From Tethya wilhelma (lineage: Eukaryota; Porifera; Demospongiae; Tethyida; Tethyidae): DNA of 64,000 bases. Position 1 is the stretch's first letter. Each line of letters begins with the position of its first letter. Under the pieces are notes generated by a model. The model had not been told where the DNA came from. It worked only from the letters and a program-made list of their open reading frames with translations, and made no database searches. The stretch lies in contig CAXIPT010000005.1 in the NCBI GenBank assembly GCA_964030475.1, positions 4,258,650 to 4,322,649 on the forward strand. The letters run 5' to 3'. Positions 1 to 22,800 of the stretch are shown here, in pieces. The translations under genes and the position numbers were made by a program.

Positions 1-54
1 GTAATAGAACAATGTATTGTTGATAATGAAAGTTCTCCCACCTAACACTCTCAG

Positions 55-2113
55 ATTGCTGTGGTTTGTATCTGTCTCTTTGTGATCCTCCCTCTTCATC
101 TGGTGGGCACTATTTTGGGTCATAACATCGCAGGCCAGCCTGACAACCCCTGTCGTATCAATACTGTACCAAGACCCATCCCGGAGAAGAAGTGGTTCAT
201 GGAGCCCTGGTCTATTGTGCTGCTGGGAGGAGTGCTACCGTTTGGCTCAATATTCATTGAAATGTAAGCTTAGAACTTAATAATTATGTAGGGTAATAAA
301 TATCATACGTACGGTAGTACGTATAGTAGGAATGGGCCGACTGTCCCATAGACACAATACAAAATGTTGGTCACTTTAAAAATCTAGCAAAACAAAATTA
401 AGTCTTCAAACTTGCTCAGAGGCTCTCACTGACAGATTACTAATTGCATGCAAGGCCTAACACTCACAAAAACTTTCCTCAGTGCTCGTAGAGAGCGCTA
501 GTGGGAAGCCACAAGAGTGCCATTTTTGTTCATTTAACTTACTTCCTAACTGACTTACTTGAAAAGCATTTCCAGAGAACCAGAATGTGTTGAGCCAACT
601 TTGACAGCACAAAATAAGTTCTTTTCATAGGTACTACATTCCTTTATACCCGTTTTCAACACAAATAAAAACTAGAGTCTAAGAGAGCTTTGAAAAGTTA
701 GAGTATAAATTCATGTACTTCAATGTAGCCATCTCTTAGGTAGAGTCCAAAGGTCATTTATCCACGTGGCATTTAATGCGCATGCGCATTATAGCTGCTC
801 TTGCAGACAATATAACTGCTTCTCAGATAACTCAAGCTTTTTGTAGGGACTAACCAGTCTCTGATTGTCTCCACACTGTAGTGTTGAAAAAAGTGAATGA
901 ACAAGTAGTAAAAATTTTTAAAAAATAAGCAGTGTAATGCTAATAATGCTCCTTTTAGTGCTGTAAAAAGTATTGGAACAAGGAATGGTCTCAATTATCG
1001 GCACATGACTACTTCATTTTTTGTACCCAGGTCTGGGCCAGTAATCTAATCCTGCCAGCTATGCTTTATCCAACTTTTTAGCAAAAATTTGAACCATTAC
1101 ATTTAACGTGATAAAATCTGATATTCAAGTACAGATCACTCTTTAAAGTATTTAACTTTGTAACAATTAGCTATGAGGAATCAAAACTGAAAATGAAGTA
1201 GTCATGTGCCGAAATTGAGACCATTCCTTGTTCCAATACTTTTTACAGCACTACCCATTCCTACAATGCTTATTTTTTAAAAATTTTTTACTATAGTATA
1301 ATGATGCGCACCCTACACACGTATTTGTACATTCTTCTAGTGCTTATGACTACTAGCGTTAGTTTTATAGACTGTGTCAATATAATTTTTTTTTCCTGTC
1401 CTCTCTCCTCTGGCTATAGATACTTCATATTCACCTCACTCTGGCAATACAAGATCTACTATGTCTTTGGATTCATGCTGCTTGTCTATGTGATCATGAT
1501 TGTGGTCACTGTGTGTGTCACTATAGTCTGTACCTACTTCCTGCTCAACTCAGAGGATTACCGATTGTAATGTTTTGTGTGGGAGAAGTGTGTGAGAATG
1601 TGAGTATGTGTGTGAGTGTTAAGTATGTGAGTTAGTTTCACTCGTTTTGAGTGAATTGTTTGGCTGTCTGAAACATCAATCGTTTCTTGTGCATGGATGT
1701 GTATTATGACTGTACGTATGCATCCTTTTTTTTGCTTCAGGCAATGGACAAGTTTCTGTGCTGGTGGCTCCATATCCTTCTACATTTACCTCTATGCAAT
1801 TTACTACTTCTTCTTCAAAACCAAGTGAGTATATATACACTAGTTACGATATACATGCATCATTTATCTTTAATTCTTAATTCTTCTTAAAGAATGTATG
1901 GCCTGTTTCAAACGCTATTCTATTTTGGTTACATGGCTGTTGGAAGTGCTTCGTTAGGAATCTTGTGTGGTGAGATGATTGTTTGAGCTGCTGAATGCAG
2001 CAGTTACGACTGTTAGTTTTTTTTGTTATTCTATGATTTATACAGGTACTGTTGGGTTTGTTGGTACAAGCTTCTTTGTCCGAAAGATTTACTCCACTGT
2101 CAAGATTGACTGA
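55..2113 (+). CDS. TM9SF3: TM9SF3-like nonaspanin, C-terminal exons (5' partial)
   Basis: Five exons read in phase: 55-264, 1420-1566, 1741-1824, 1893-1969 and 2046-2113 (stop TGA). They encode the multi-spanning C-terminal half of a transmembrane-9 superfamily protein, a Golgi/endosomal membrane protein family. Recognisable family stretches are [53 protein letters not shown] and the C-terminal VKID, the KxD-type Golgi/COPI signal typical of nonaspanins. The wording CTYFLLN-EDYR and VRKIY-VKID resembles TM9SF3 more than my memory of TM9SF1, 2 or 4. The N-terminal lumenal domain lies upstream of the window. The first intron is long because it carries a foldback transposon; all others are short. 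The next gene starts 238 bp downstream on the same strand. Confidence 0.88.
303..1297. repeat. Three-armed foldback MITE, copy A
   Basis: Insertion in the first TM9SF3 intron. One end is the near-palindromic block around 305-325 followed by GTAGGAATGGGCC. The other part is an inverted pair of arms at about 900-1015 and 1192-1297. Each arm carries the family words TAGTAAAAATTT, GTGCTGTAAAAAGTATTGGA and GGCACATGACTACTTCATTT. The body between (about 370-880) matches copies E, G and H elsewhere in the window. It is non-coding; the only ORFs are short and random. Boundaries are estimated from homology between copies. Confidence 0.8.
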
Positions 2114-2350
2114 TCGAATGATGACATCTCATGAAAATAATGTTTTTGATAATATTAAAAGTTATTGTTTGTTGTTATAAAATCTTTCATCATGTCCACA
2201 CTTTGTTCTATAAATAGAGTGTGTGATTGTCCTGAAGCCATACAGATTATATATGACGATTCATTGGTATCTGGAGGAATGTATAACATGCATAAGGCTG
2301 CTGGTGTGTAGGTGTGTAGGTGTGTGGACCAGGTTTGGTTTAATTGATAC

Positions 2351-13346
<10,996 letters not shown>

Positions 13347-13527
13347 AGCTATCCATAATTGTCCATCATGTAAATATTTTTATAACAACGCGCGTGTTGA
13401 TCTCATGTTGAATTCGCGCACTGGCAGAAGTAGAGGGATGCATGGTAAAGGGTCGATCTAGGTGCGCTCTAATTTATAGTGCATGGTGCAAGAAGACAGA
13501 CTAACGAAGAGAACATTGATCTGCATC

Positions 13528-16500
13528 ATGAAGCTATTAAAGCCAAGCTGGGTTTCTCATCAAGGAAAACCAATTTTTTCATTGGACATTCATCCAGATG
13601 GATCCAGGTGAGGAATCGGAATATTTTTGTTAAATTGTGTTTTGTAAATTATAGTGATTTAGTACCTTTTCTAGTCCTTCATGCTTTATTTTCTCTATAT
13701 TATGTTGCTCTGGGAAAGCACCTTGCATAAGGTTACTCATGTAACCTATGTGTGACTCTTTCTTTGTTGAGATAAAATCAATTCAATTCAATATACACTA
13801 TGCCATATGTATACATGATCAGCACAACTTCAAGTTATGTTGCTTTGTATTTGATTCGAAAGGTGAATATATTTTTGCTTTCTCACCTGTAATAATATTT
13901 AGGTTTGCTACAGGAGGTCAAGGTGAAGACTGTGGTATTGTGACTGTTTGGAACATGTCTCCTGTACGAAGTGAAACTGATGAGAAGAATCCCAACACTC
14001 CCAAGACCCTCTGTGAAATGGCAAACCATTTGGGCTGTGTGAACAGTGTACGATGGTCGATTGATGGAAAGTGGTTAGCCAGTGGAGGGGACGATGCTAT
14101 TGTAATGATATGGCAGATCAAATACCAAGGGTTGGTCAAATCAAGCTTTGGTGGCACCACCCACGAACAGTGGGGGTGTGTCTACATGCTCCGTGGTCAC
14201 AATGGTGATATCCTAGGTCTCTCGTGGTCTCCTGATCAAAAGTACCTCGCTTCTTGTAGCATAGACAACACCATTGTTATCTGGAACGCCAAGGAGCTCC
14301 CTCAGAAGCTTTCCATCATTTCCGGGCACAATGGGTTGGTAAAGGGTGTCACTTGGGACCCCGTTGGCAAGTATCTGGCCTCTCAGTCTGATGACCGTTC
14401 TCTTCGAATATGGCGTACTGGCGTCTGGAAAGAGGTGAAGCAAATCACTGAACCGTTCAAACAATGTGGCGGTACAACACACGTGTTACGCTTGAGCTGG
14501 TCACCCGATGGTAAATTCATTGTCTCTGCACATGCACTCAACAATGATGGTCCAACTGCTCAGATCATCGAACGAGGAGACTGGAAGACGGGGATGGACT
14601 TTGTGGGTCATCGTAAAGCTGTTGAGGTGGTCTCTTTCAATCCACATCTGTTCCTTAAGAGTGGGGGCGGGGACAATCATGGTTGTGTAGCGATGGGTAG
14701 TCGTGATCGCTCTCTCTCGGTGTGGCTGACCAGTCTCAAACGTCCTCTCATTGTCATCCACGATCTCTTCAAGGACTCCATTCTCGATCTCTCTTGGTCT
14801 GCCGATGGCTACGAGCTGCTTGTGTGTTCCACCGATGGTTCTGTTGCTTACTTTGGGTTTTCGGAAAAGGAACTAGGAGTACCGCTGTCGAAACAAGCAT
14901 TTGACGATTTGTACTTTTCTACCTATGGTGTGAAGCGGTCAAGTAGCAAGACCAGTCTAAACACAAGCACAATCCTCTTTGAAGATCCTGAAATGCTCAA
15001 ACTACATACTGCCGGTGGGTCGACAGTCAACCCTACCTCTACAAAGAAAGAGGAAAAGGATGCTCAAATGGAACAGTCTGGCAATATCGTCTCTTCAAGT
15101 GCAAAAGAAGCATCAGTAAGCCAACAAAAGGAGACACGTACTAAAGATGGTCGACGAAGGATCACTCCTATCACCCTCACCACCCAAGCTAGCTCTCTCT
15201 CAAGCACTCCCCTTCCTTTCACTTCATTCACATCTCAGACAAGTACCAAGGAGGATGTCACCAGGCAAAGTTCACCAGCGGTCACATCAACTCCACTGAA
15301 GTCTGAGTCTAGAGCCCCCATCAATAGTCCTCCACCAAAGCCAATAAGCTTTGAGCCTCTTTCTCCAAAGAAGCCCATTGAGCCGATCATCATCACAACA
15401 AAGGTTGGCTCTTCACCAAGTAAGTCAAAATCCAGCAGCAAACGTCAGCTGGAATCGGCTGACTTAGTTCTTCCCAAAGCTAAGAAAGTCAAGAAGAGCA
15501 AAGCCTCTGACTTAGGAACAGCAACAGGTGTGTCGTCAAAGCCGGGTACACCTCAGAAGGCAACTCAGCTTCACTCTTCAGCCAAACAAACCTCACTTGC
15601 AGTGCTAGCACCAGCTGAAGAAAAGGATACAATATCACTTCAAGTATCAGCAGGAGATATTAAGAGTGAGCCCCTATTCATTGAACTGAACAATAACCCC
15701 TCACGCTCAAAGAGTACTGTATGTTGCCGCAAAGGTGATGATATGCTATGGGCTGTTTCAGCATCATCCACAGGCCTACTTCTCTCTGCCAACCAGTTCA
15801 TCACATGTGTAGCGTGCAAAGACAGATCCATGTTGGTCTATTCGTCTCAGAGTGGACGACTCTTGCTAGCTCGATTTCATCTCCCTTCCCTCCCTCACTC
15901 ACTGGAGGTCAAAGGTCATTACATGATGGCTGTGAGTGTGAATGCCAAGTTGAGTGTCTGGGATATTCAAAACCAGCAAGTTGTATTGAAGGACATTGAA
16001 TTTGGACACTTGCTCGAAAGTGGTAGTAAGAAACAACTCAGACTTCAGAACTGTTTCCTGACTAAGAATGGCCTCCCTGTTCTCTCCACTAGCTCTGGTT
16101 GTTACATGTATCACAGTGGAATGTCTGTCTGGATGGAAGCATCCAGTCAAAGTGAGCACTCAGAAATTCAAAGACCCGAATTCAATACTGGTGCCTCGAC
16201 AGAACATCCTCTCTCCCAGATCCAGAAGCCGTCTAGTCGTAAAGACTCTGTGGGAGAAATGCTCTCTCAACTGGGTTGTAACAGCTCAGCCAGTCAGAGC
16301 CAGTCGTCAACATTGAGTTACCTTGAGAGTCAGATATCACGGAGCATGTGCTTACAGTCGCCATTCGAGTATGAGCACTGGACTAAGACCTACGTGGAGT
16401 ACCTGGTGAAGGAGAGCCAGGAGGAGAGACTGAGAGAGTTCTGCTCTGGGTTTACTTCTTCTGCTGGTCGAGACATGATGGTGGTGGGCCATCAGAAGAA

Positions 16501-16603
16501 AACATTATTGAAGAGCTATTTGGTGTCAATCGCTAGCAATGCTAAACTCCAGAGACTCTACTGTGAGCTGAGAGACTCTCTAGATGGAGCAGGAACACAA
16601 TGA
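13528..16603 (+). CDS. HIRA: HIRA histone H3.3 chaperone subunit
   Basis: Two exons, 13528-13607 and 13903-16603, give a 926-aa protein. The start is fixed by the HIRA N-terminus MKLLKPSW, continued by PIFSLDIHPDG, split by one intron before RFATGGQGED. The N-terminal third is a WD40 propeller (VRWSIDGKWLASGGDDAIV, LSWSPDQKYLASCSIDNTIV and similar repeats). A low-complexity Ser/Thr/Lys linker contains the B-domain motif TRTKDGRRRITPITL near residue 440, the known ASF1-binding element. The C-terminal third is the TUP1-like/Hira domain that in other animals contacts CABIN1 (LSVWDIQNQQVVLKDIEFG, VLSTSSGCYMYHSGMSVWME). Human HIRA is about 1017 aa, so the linker is shorter here. The gene starts 181 bp after the Death-domain stop and runs tail-to-tail into the P450. 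HIRA deposits H3.3 independently of replication. Confidence 0.95.
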
Positions 16604-16859
16604 ATGATTGTATGTATCTCAGTTGAGTAGAAATTAATTCAAATGATGTTAACAAAGTATTATTGTATCAGTCACAACAAACACTGTAATAATTATAATA
16701 ATATTTATTAATAATTTAATGGTAAAAAAGATAGTTATTGTCTAGCCTTAAGCTGTCAAGAGCTATAGTGCAAATTGATCAATTTTTACAGAAAAAGTAA
16801 TGTTATATAATTTATGTACAATCATGCATATATACTTCATGTAAATAATTGAGCAATTA

Positions 16860-19800
16860 TTATCCAGTTCGGTTCATCAGTTTCAATGGTACTTTACCAG
16901 CTGGCCTTTTGATAGTGTACTCAACCTTTTCCAAATCATTTTCATATGTCTCCATTTTGAAGTGACGCACCATCTGATATTTAATAATCATACAAATTAA
17001 TTGAACGTCTATAAAGCCGTGACAATAATAATTTTTGTGTTTAACTCTGTTCGTGTTAAATATGTTACATGAGCCGTTGTCTTTCAGCAAATCTTGACTA
17101 TAATATTATTTTTAAGCACTGAAAAGTATTGTGACCAAACAAAGTTAGTCTATAGTTCATGCAGGCCAGGCTCATGCAGGTGAACATGAATAGACTAGCT
17201 AGTAAAGTTTGCTTAAAGATTTTACTTTGAATCACCAACTCAGATGCATGGTTGTACAATGAGTGGTACTGAGTTTTATTTAGAACACCAGGTTAGCAAT
17301 ACATAAAAATGATAGCAAGCCAGCGCAGTGTAAAAACTCATGGCAGGCATGATGAATGTTTCTTGAATGCACCATGAAGAAAACTATAGAGTCAAGCTTT
17401 ACAAAAAAGCAACCAATTTTTTTTAGCAAATTAGCATCAACTATAGATTAGGAGATAGGCCTACTTTAGAGTAGTATATACTTCCATGGACCTATACATA
17501 CAATCATGCATATTCAGGGTTCTATATAATCATGTCCACTGGTGCAATGGAAAGATACACTAGCTCATATTCCAATAATAATGTGATTTGTATCTGTCAC
17601 AACAAACTATACCTGCAACAAAATTAGCTTCATTTCTAATTCAGCAAATCGTTTACCTAAAGGAAAGGAAAAAGAATTGGGAAGCTTTTATCACGATCTA
17701 TATACAAAGATATTTACCGTTGAACATACCATAACAGGCTCGTGGACCAAACCCAAAAGGTAAGAAAGCAAAGGCACTTCTGTCATCATCATTAGTTCTG
17801 GCCCATCTGTCAGGATCAAAGGTTTCAGGATTGGGAAAGTGAGCTTCATCTTGACCAGCTTCATAGTTGGAGTAGAGAAGATCAGTCTACATACATACAT
17901 GAAATGATTAAAGATTAACTGATACCTCTGAGATATAAAATAATTATGCATGGTATTGCTGTACCTTTGCTGGAATATTATATCCCAGTATTGAAATGTC
18001 TTGATTGATCACTCATACTGACCATTTGAGCAATCGGGGACAACCTATACATGTATGTATTGTAGGTTGTATCCTGGGAAGCCATACTATTAACAAGCAT
18101 TTTAGAACATGTCTTAAGGCGGGTTCACAATATCCGTGCTGGTAGTATATATATATATTCACTGTAAAAACGGAGTAATGAACGTCACTACCAATGTAGT
18201 GATGTTCACCGCATTTTACTTTCACTACAGTGTAGTGAATATTCACTACAATGCCACAGTAGTGAAGGTTACTACTTTGTGAACTAGGAGCTAAATCTCT
18301 TTAATCAGGGTGAAATGAGCCTAGTAGTTAATCTAATCATAGCTAGCTATGTATTAATGACCTAATGCTTCATCAAGAAACTGTAAATTTCAACGAAGAC
18401 ACCATGAGAGCTTGATTCAGTGATTTTCCACGATCACGACTTTAGACGTAGACTTGACTGACTTCTTGCTTGGTAGGATAACTAATACTTTGATTCAGCA
18501 TCATTAGGTTATTAGAGACACTGACAAAATCAAGACTTTGGTGAGAAAACAGCAGAAAATCCACAGACCTATTTTTCTAAATAAAGCACATCGCTAAAAG
18601 TATGACATCATCAGAAATTATTTTTGAAAGTTCAGAAGCAGCTGCCAAGAAGAAATCGAGATTTTGTGCTGGAATACAGCTTGTTTGAGAGAGGATTTTC
18701 TTGTTTAAGGTAAGAACTAAAAGTAATAGACTTATTTTAGAGTGTTTTTCACAAATTGTGTTGTTTTTGCCAGAGCTATGGATCACACAATTAACTCAGG
18801 CTAGCGCGCTAGCGTGCCTGACCAAAGAAATGGGTCTTACTATAGCAGCTGTATACAAGAAACAGTTTGATGGTAAGTTCTGAAGTTGTATTCATGTATT
18901 GCAGTTGAGTACATACTATCACTGTCTTTATTAGGTGAAAAAGAGAGTCTGTATGAACATGCAAGCAAGAAAGAGCTAAGATGGATTCAAATGAACTGGT
19001 GCTGCCTGCTAAAACTTGACAGTTGATTAGTTGTCATGGTTTGTATGTTATTTTGACTGATTTTGTTCATATAAAGCCAGTATTATTGATTCTTATGAAA
19101 GTAGTGACGATCACCACATCAACAAATATGTAGTGAGCATCACCACCTGTTTTGTGGTGAGCCCTGTGGCAAGGTTTTCACTACCATTTGGTAGTGACGT
19201 TCACCAATCCGTTTTAGTGTAGAGAGACAATAAACAACAATACATTAGCTTGCAGTAGGAAATTCACAGTGAGTGCCTAGTTGAGGAGTGGCACTCATGA
19301 TTAGAGTGATGCATATGAATAAACTTATGATAACAATACATGTCCAAATGAATAAACTTAAACATTCAGTGATAACAATACATGTCCAAAATTGGTAAAG
19401 CATGCAATGATTGAGAATCAATGAATGAAGTAATGGCATATTAAAAAAACTATACAACAAGTGTTTGGCCATTTTGTGATCAGTGCAAACATGATAAAAC
19501 CAAATACTTCTAGATTTACCTATATTTTGCTTGAAAGTATTCCAACATTAGTTTTATTTTTTCCAATGTTTATAATTGGATTAATATATTGTAACAGACG
19601 CTTCACAAATCGTGGCAAGAAACATGACAAACTTCTATTTTCAATGGCAGCAGCTGTATTTGGACCTGGAGATGGACTTCTGCAATACAAGCAAGAGAAA
19701 ACTACTACTAATGAAAGTGGATCCCACCTATATATTCGAAATAAAGAAGTAAAAAACAAAGAAATTTTGTCGCTAGGATTGTGTGGTGCTTCCTTTGCAA

Positions 19801-22800
19801 CCTATGCTGCAATACAGTTTTGGGATACTTTCCTACTGACTAAATCTAACACCTGCGATGATACAAACATTGACTGTTTCTTGGATTTAGAGTTCAATGG
19901 AACGTCCCATTATGGTATATCGCCTATTAAAGACTGTAGGCTGGTTGAGGAGTATAGACAAGATGGTGCAAAAGTAGTCATCTCATGCTATGAGTTTGCT
20001 TTTAATTTTGGGACAGCTCTGGCAGCAGCTGGTGGTCTTATCGCAATGGTGAGGATAGCAATAAAGATATGTGAGGCTGCTTTTTCTTTTTGCTATAAAC
20101 GTGCTACTACCAGAAAAAGTAGAATTTTACTTAGAGCAATCCAATATGTCCTAATTGCTTGTACTCTCATAATCCCATTTGGAGTGCTACCATTCAAACT
20201 GAAACGCAGTACAGCAAACCCTTATGAAATACTAGAACTAGTCCCATTTTATATTGAAGTGGTTTGCCCTACATTAGCATTGGCAGTTGGATTGGAATTA
20301 CCATGGTGGAAATTTGTGGACTCCAACACAGCAGAAAAAAAGAAAGACAATAATCAACATGAACTACTTGAAAAACTACTGGATACTGATCAAAGTCATG
20401 AGGACTCTGATCACAGCACAGATGGTACAACCTACCATAATATTGACGAACTTACTCGCACTATATAAATTGAGAGCTGAAAATTAATATCGGTTCACAA
20501 CTTCAAGATAGAACAAGGAAATGTTCATTAGCCTCTAGCTACTGTATGTCAGAAGTATCACTTTTTATTTGTTACGTTTATGTTTGACTAAAAGTATCAG
20601 TATCAGTAAGTTGGTATTATAGCTAACAACATAACACTAGCAGCTTGTGTTTGAACTATTGTACTAGCTGACATTGCTTTGACAGTTTGTTTCTTGCACG
20701 CATCCTAATTTTTTTTTTTTTTTTTTTTTTTTCTATAATAAGTTTTGCAAAATGCAAGGATACAACAAAGCACAAAAGCTTAACATAAATGCATCCTGAG
20801 TATTTAAAAATGACATAATAGGACCAACAGTGATACGTTTAGTTATACTAGACAAGTTTGCAGACATTGCACTTAAAAATGTTAAAAGAGTCACTGTCCA
20901 ACTCTAGTAAATCTCTAGGGAGATTGTTCCATGCATTAATAGTGGCTATACTTTCACATTTGGCGGTGCAATGCAATGCAACACATTGACGCAGTTTAGT
21001 CCAAATGTACGTTTGATGCGTTGCGTTAACGTTCCTGCGTATCTGTGTGCGAATAATTTTTAAGTGACGCAATAGGAAATATGGTGAACCTACCATAATG
21101 GCCTAGTAGGCATGTTCTACTTAATAAAAAAATTGTTTCTGGCTTGGAATATATAGAATTATAAAGACTTCAATTTGTACTATCAAGCTCCAGGCAATCG
21201 AGGAGAAACTACCATAATATTATTATACCACAAAAATTACTTTGGTAATATTGACAGATTAGTGGTTTTGGTAAGGACTGCCAAATGAATATTAAATCTG
21301 CCAAACAGTCATTTTGCACAGCACATACAGAATACATGTATTGTAGTGTGTGCTATTGTCAAATAAAATACACAATCATGTGGAATTTTGAAATCCACCA
21401 AATTTTATCTCTGCCAATATTATCATCGGGTATAATTATTGTTTCATTTCTGCACAGTCCATCAAAGCTAATTTATACTCTAGCTAAGAAGGGTCGACTA
21501 TCTTGCATGTATGAGCTAGGTCATGGTATACAATTTGTAAGAGTGGAATGTGATATTTTCACGTGACGTCCTGTACATACATGCGTAATGATATTCATTG
21601 TTCTTATATGGACTCTTACTAGCTCTTCCTTGTTGCTAAGTGAGGTAGGGTAACTACTGTAAAGCCAGGAAAATTGTTTGTGAGTTAAATTTGGGGGATT
21701 AATAAGCAAGAAAACATATCATTGACTGCAGATCATAATTTGACAGAGTGAGCTGCACAAAAATCATAATATTGTGCACTATTATCCATGGATAATTGCA
21801 TCACTTGCTATAGGGCACTCTCTGCAGACACCAATAACTATGTTAAATTTGTACGTATATACCTGAATGATTCCATGACACATCCCTTGAGGTAAGGCAT
21901 TGCTGCCAGCTGCTCAGTAGTGGGGTGTCTGGAGTCACCAAGGACTGACTTGATCTCAGCATAGAGCCTTTCTTGAACCTCAGGTCGTTTGGCTACGTCA
22001 AAAACCAAAAATATTCTTTGATTTGCAGTCTGTATAAAATAGAATTTCACTTTAATTCACGGTGTCTGCAAAGATATTGAAGAAGCATACTTTATAGCTA
22101 GCTGGAAATATTGACAATTAAAATATTTTATGACTTGCTTTGCAGATTGTAAACTTGATTAATATAAAAATTTGATGATCCACGTGTGCAAATAGTACAT
22201 GCGTATAATAATATTATTGGTAGCCTAATTAACTATTGGTGGACTTAAATTTGATCAGATTAGAACCTTGACCATGCATCATTTGAACCGTCAAATTAAA
22301 AGTATTGTCAATATTTCTGGCTATATGGTAGGTAGCTCAAACTGACTTACAGTGTCAACTCCTGATGCAAACATAGCAGCTGCCTGGGAGGAGCATTCTT
22401 CCTTTGTCATCTTCCCCTCTCTCAGCCATTGCTCCAGTAGTCCGGGTACTTCACTCTCTTCACCAGCTTCAACTCGCTGAATAACCTCATTAGCGTACTT
22501 TGAACCAATTTCCAGTAATCCCTGTTTAACAAGTTTACCAATACAAATTAATTCCATAGTCATACAAAATCGATCATGCACTCACAGTGGAGGAGGAGGG
22601 TCAAGCTCAATGGACAAAATCTTCTGTGAAACATTATAGATATTCATTGAATTATGATATAATCTAATGGGCCATTTATGGAAACCATGCATTGAAACAT
22701 GCATACTGTTAGAGAAGTAGTTCATACCTCTTGGGATTCAACCAAGTTTCGATACATCTTTGTAGGAAAAATTTTGAACAAAGGCAACACAGTCCTCACT

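Noticed and set aside
13748..13902. N-terminal extension of the HIRA frame back to 13748
   Set aside because: The true first exon (MKLLKPSW, 13528-13607) splices to 13903; the stretch between is intron.
22586..22623. Possible extra P450 exon (KILSIELDPPPP) bounded by AG and GT
   Set aside because: It would break the frame of the next exon. Joining exon 4 directly to 22521 restores both phase and the expected spacing of the P450 fold.
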